From positions 7,715,501 to 7,779,500 of the forward strand of contig CM041101.1 of the NCBI GenBank assembly GCA_023079485.1: a DNA stretch of 64,000 nt, read 5' to 3'. Below are positions 61,001 to 64,000 of the stretch, in pieces (the first letter of the stretch is position 1; each line of letters starts with the position of its first letter). The stretch is from Archilochus colubris (lineage: Eukaryota > Chordata > Aves > Apodiformes > Trochilidae). The position numbers and the translations under genes were made by a program. The notes under the pieces are model-generated. The model was given only the letters and a program-made list of their open reading frames with translations, was not told the origin of the DNA and made no database searches.

Positions 61001-64000
61001 GATCAGACAGACCATGTGGGACAAGCTGGAAGGACTGATTCGCCTCCTGGGGACCATGGCATGAGAAGCCTCTGCTATGCAATGTTTTCCTCCCCATCTG
61101 CAGCACGAATGACCCAAAGCAAAAAAACTGGTTTGTGCTTCGGGAGAGAACAAGCCTGTCCCACTGGTGAATCTTATTTGCCCTTTCTATGTCTGTGTCA
61201 TACCAAAAAAATTCCACCTTACTCCATTGGTTGAATTTCACACATTAACACCCTGAGTGTGTTTAGCAGAGACAAACCTGAGCAAGCCTGAATGCAACCC
61301 ACTTCAGCTTTGATTTCCCCCCACTCCCCACTAACGACTCATTTAACAGCAGCACAGCAATTAGGAAATCGATATTCCATTCAGACATGGACCTTTCATC
61401 TGGAGCATTACTTAAGGAATCTCTCCCACAGCCTCCTCTTTGCCTGGACAAAGGACACTTTGGTGTTAGGTTATCTGATTGATTTAAGATGATTTCTCGT
61501 AAGGCCCACACGGTATCTGAAAAATGTTTCAGGCTGGGTAGAGCCAGTGCAGAGCTGACATCCCACTAATAAACACCTCTGTGCCAGGGAGTGTGCATAG
61601 AAATACAGCTGCAGAGAAATGCAAGCTTGCTTTATTGTTTAATATCATACCACCCACCTGAATAAAACAGAGCCTGACACATGTCATAAGGAATTACTCT
61701 AAGAATGCAAGGCCCGTGGGCATCGAAGCCCCATTTGTATTCCAGTGGTATTAGGAAAAAATAAAATAAATAAGTAACAATCACGTCATCTTTGCTATGA
61801 AAGGATTTTCCAGCCACTCAAGCTCTTACCTCATCGCTGCTACAAGCTCCCTTACTGGAAGCACAAAGGCAACGAAGGGGAAGGAAAGCAGAGACAAAGC
61901 AAACAGCAGAGATCACAATAGGGAAATTATTCTGATGTGCTGGGCTCCAGCTCGTGCTGGAAGCCGACGGTGCTGGCCCAGCCCAGCCCCATGCAGCAGC
62001 CTCCCTGTCTTCCCTGAATTCTATATTTAGTGTCACTGATTATTTAAGCAGGACTCAAAACACTGCCCATCTGCAGAGGCCAGGGTGGGAGCAGTCTGTT
62101 TTATTTTCATGTTATTTAAAAGAAGAGCTGCAATTGCCAATTGTTGGGGAGCACCACTCCTTGGTCACAGAGAAACGCAGCGAGGCACTAACGTGGCAAC
62201 GCTGCAAGTCATCACCTTGCCGAGGCGTTAGAGAGTGACAGCAGCAAAAATCCCCTCAGCAAAACCAGCCACATTCCTTCCCACCTTCTCCAAAAAAACT
62301 GAAAATCAGATGGATGCGTTACTAAATTAAGAAGCAGGAATTCCTGTTGCGGGGAGTGGGAGCGATGAAAGGCGCACGACGCCGGCTTCCCCGAGCCATC
62401 CCACACACCCAGCCCCTGCTTTGGTTGCCTGTGGAAGTGTGTGTTGTGTAAGCCATAATTATGCAATCTCACATTTTCCCATCCAGCAGACTCACAGCTT
62501 GTTACAGCTCAGCAGCAGCCAGCAGCTCATGACCAGAACAAAACCACCAGATTTTTCCATAAACTTCCTGACATGGCACATGGTGGAGCCTGGAGCCTGG
62601 AACGGGGCAGTGCAATGATGCAAGGAAAGGGAGACTCCTGGCAAAAATTCCCAGCCATGTACTCAGTTCTTTTTCTAGTTAATGCAAAATTAAGCCGACC
62701 ATGGGAGTGAGATGTAGAACTCTTAAATTTGGTCGGTGATGAGGTTGCTATGAACTGGATGCCACAACAGAGAAAAACTGGAGCTCCGTGACCTCAGAAA
62801 CAGCACAAACAAGCAGCTACACAGAGCTGGACACTTGACTCAGATAAAACGTTTTCCACTCTGTTTTTTGATACAAACAGTAGATTAAACCCCAGGACAC
62901 AATAGCCCATGCAAAGTAATCTTCACAAACTGCCGGATTTGATTTTATTTCTTTTTCAGTCAGGCGATCAGTCACTGAAAAAATTTTTCAACTACTGAAG
63001 AGTTCTCTCTGAAGAGATTTTCCAGGCGTGACAACACGAGTCTGATTTTTAGGGTTTACAAGCAGCTGTAAACATGTCAGATTACAGGAATGACTGTAGT
63101 GACAGTTCACAATATTTATTAAAGAATTTACTGAACACTCTTTCCCAAAGTTGTCCTGCCTTAATCTCCACAGAGGTACACAATGGGTTTTAAAGATCTC
63201 TTTATGTTTAACTCAATTATAAGGATGAACACAGTTAGGAAGAGTCAATTTCTCCAATATATTTTACTGATACCAAACTGTTATCCTTTATGTACCAAAT
63301 ACCAACAGCACAAATAAAATTTAATCCTGCATTCTTGATGCACTGACATTTATAGAAAGAAAAAACATGTAAGAGCAAGAAAAGTGTCTGGAAAAGCAAC
63401 CCGGAGATGAATGATGCTTTTCCAGCTCCTTTGTGACAAGGTCTGTGGTTTTAATACATCACATAGGAGAAAATAAAAATACCAGAGATGCAGGTGATAC
63501 AGCACTTGTCCTGTGCTGGAAGCACTGACACATTGCTCCACTCTGTGACTTATTGGCTTGAGGAGCAAGGATGCCACGTGCTGAGCTGGAACCAAGGATG
63601 GTAAGGGGCTGGGTGAAATCAGGGACTGAGGAATTATCTGAACTGTTGGAGGTTTTGGAAGAATCAAATTCCCTAAAGATTTGTAATTGGGGTGGTAGAA
63701 CTATTTTTATATGTTTTGCATTTTCATTTTAAAAAACAAGTATTCAGGTTTCAAAACACTGAGACCAGGACAGTTTGCCCCCCCAGAAAAAATTATTGGC
63801 GAGTCTTCAAATCAGAGGTCGTGGTTTGAAGTGGTTTGAGGCAATGAGGAGTTATCACTTGGGTGCCTGAATCCAACCAGGGCCCAACCCTCAGCAGCAA
63901 GTGTCTCATCCTCCAGGAACCCCCAACCCAGCACCCAGCAGTCCCCTGGGGCACCCAGCACCCTGCCACCCACTGAGGTCCCTGCAGCATCCCCAGGTGT

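Larger units (their letters stand above)
49614..64000. other. Gene-free stretch to the right edge
   Basis: I found no supportable exon here. The segment carries homopolymer runs (16 A at 51440-51455, 15 C at 54996-55010, T-rich at 54125-54137), a short CT run near 57235-57246, and AT-rich blocks such as 56170-57120 and 57830-57960. The last is rich in TAAT/ATTA and GCATGC-type words and could be a conserved enhancer, which cannot be told from one genome. Confidence 0.6.

Noticed and set aside
1..64000. CRISPR, tRNA, rRNA, viral or operon-like systems
   Set aside because: I searched by eye for spaced direct repeats, cloverleaf-type A and B boxes, rRNA strings and compact gene clusters, and saw none.

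Overview
This window is bird genomic DNA, and most of it is intron or flanking sequence. The bird assignment rests on three CR1 LINE fragments. One of them ends in the typical CR1 tail of tandem ATTCTATG octamers (29910-29944). The one gene I can identify with confidence has vertebrate exon-intron structure on the minus strand.

That gene is DAB2IP (AIP1), a Ras GTPase-activating protein of the SynGAP family. Four consecutive coding exons are visible, in transcription order 16403-16556, 11385-11483, 8629-9183 and 313-457. They encode the end of the N-terminal region plus the PH domain, then the C2 domain, then the first part of the RasGAP domain including its arginine finger. All four have AG/GT borders and compatible phases, giving 953 coding bases. 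The remaining GAP domain and the C-terminus lie beyond the left edge. DAB2IP was preferred over the paralogues RASAL2 and SYNGAP1 from the wording of the exons.

Upstream of the first visible exon (higher coordinates) is a strong CpG island, about 21780-23290. It carries a CCAAT box and GC boxes suited to minus-strand transcription, two candidate splice donors, an AP-2-type palindrome and two AT-rich hairpins at its downstream edge. It is the best candidate promoter for a short DAB2IP isoform. The N-terminal exons of the long isoform were not found in the further 41 kb to the right, so either they lie outside the window or only the short promoter is represented here.

From 22.8 to 64 kb there is no gene I can defend. 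The notable part is a small GC-rich segment at about 46.7-48.3 kb with a NotI site. It is followed on the plus strand by a 63-base open segment (48270-48332) that reads like a signal-peptide exon and ends in a good splice donor. Just to its right a CR1 remnant is interrupted by a 136-bp block, and a second copy of that block lies 959 bp away. The rest is AT-rich to neutral sequence with homopolymer runs and a few microsatellites. I saw no tRNA, rRNA, CRISPR, virus or operon-like structure, and no convincing novel system.
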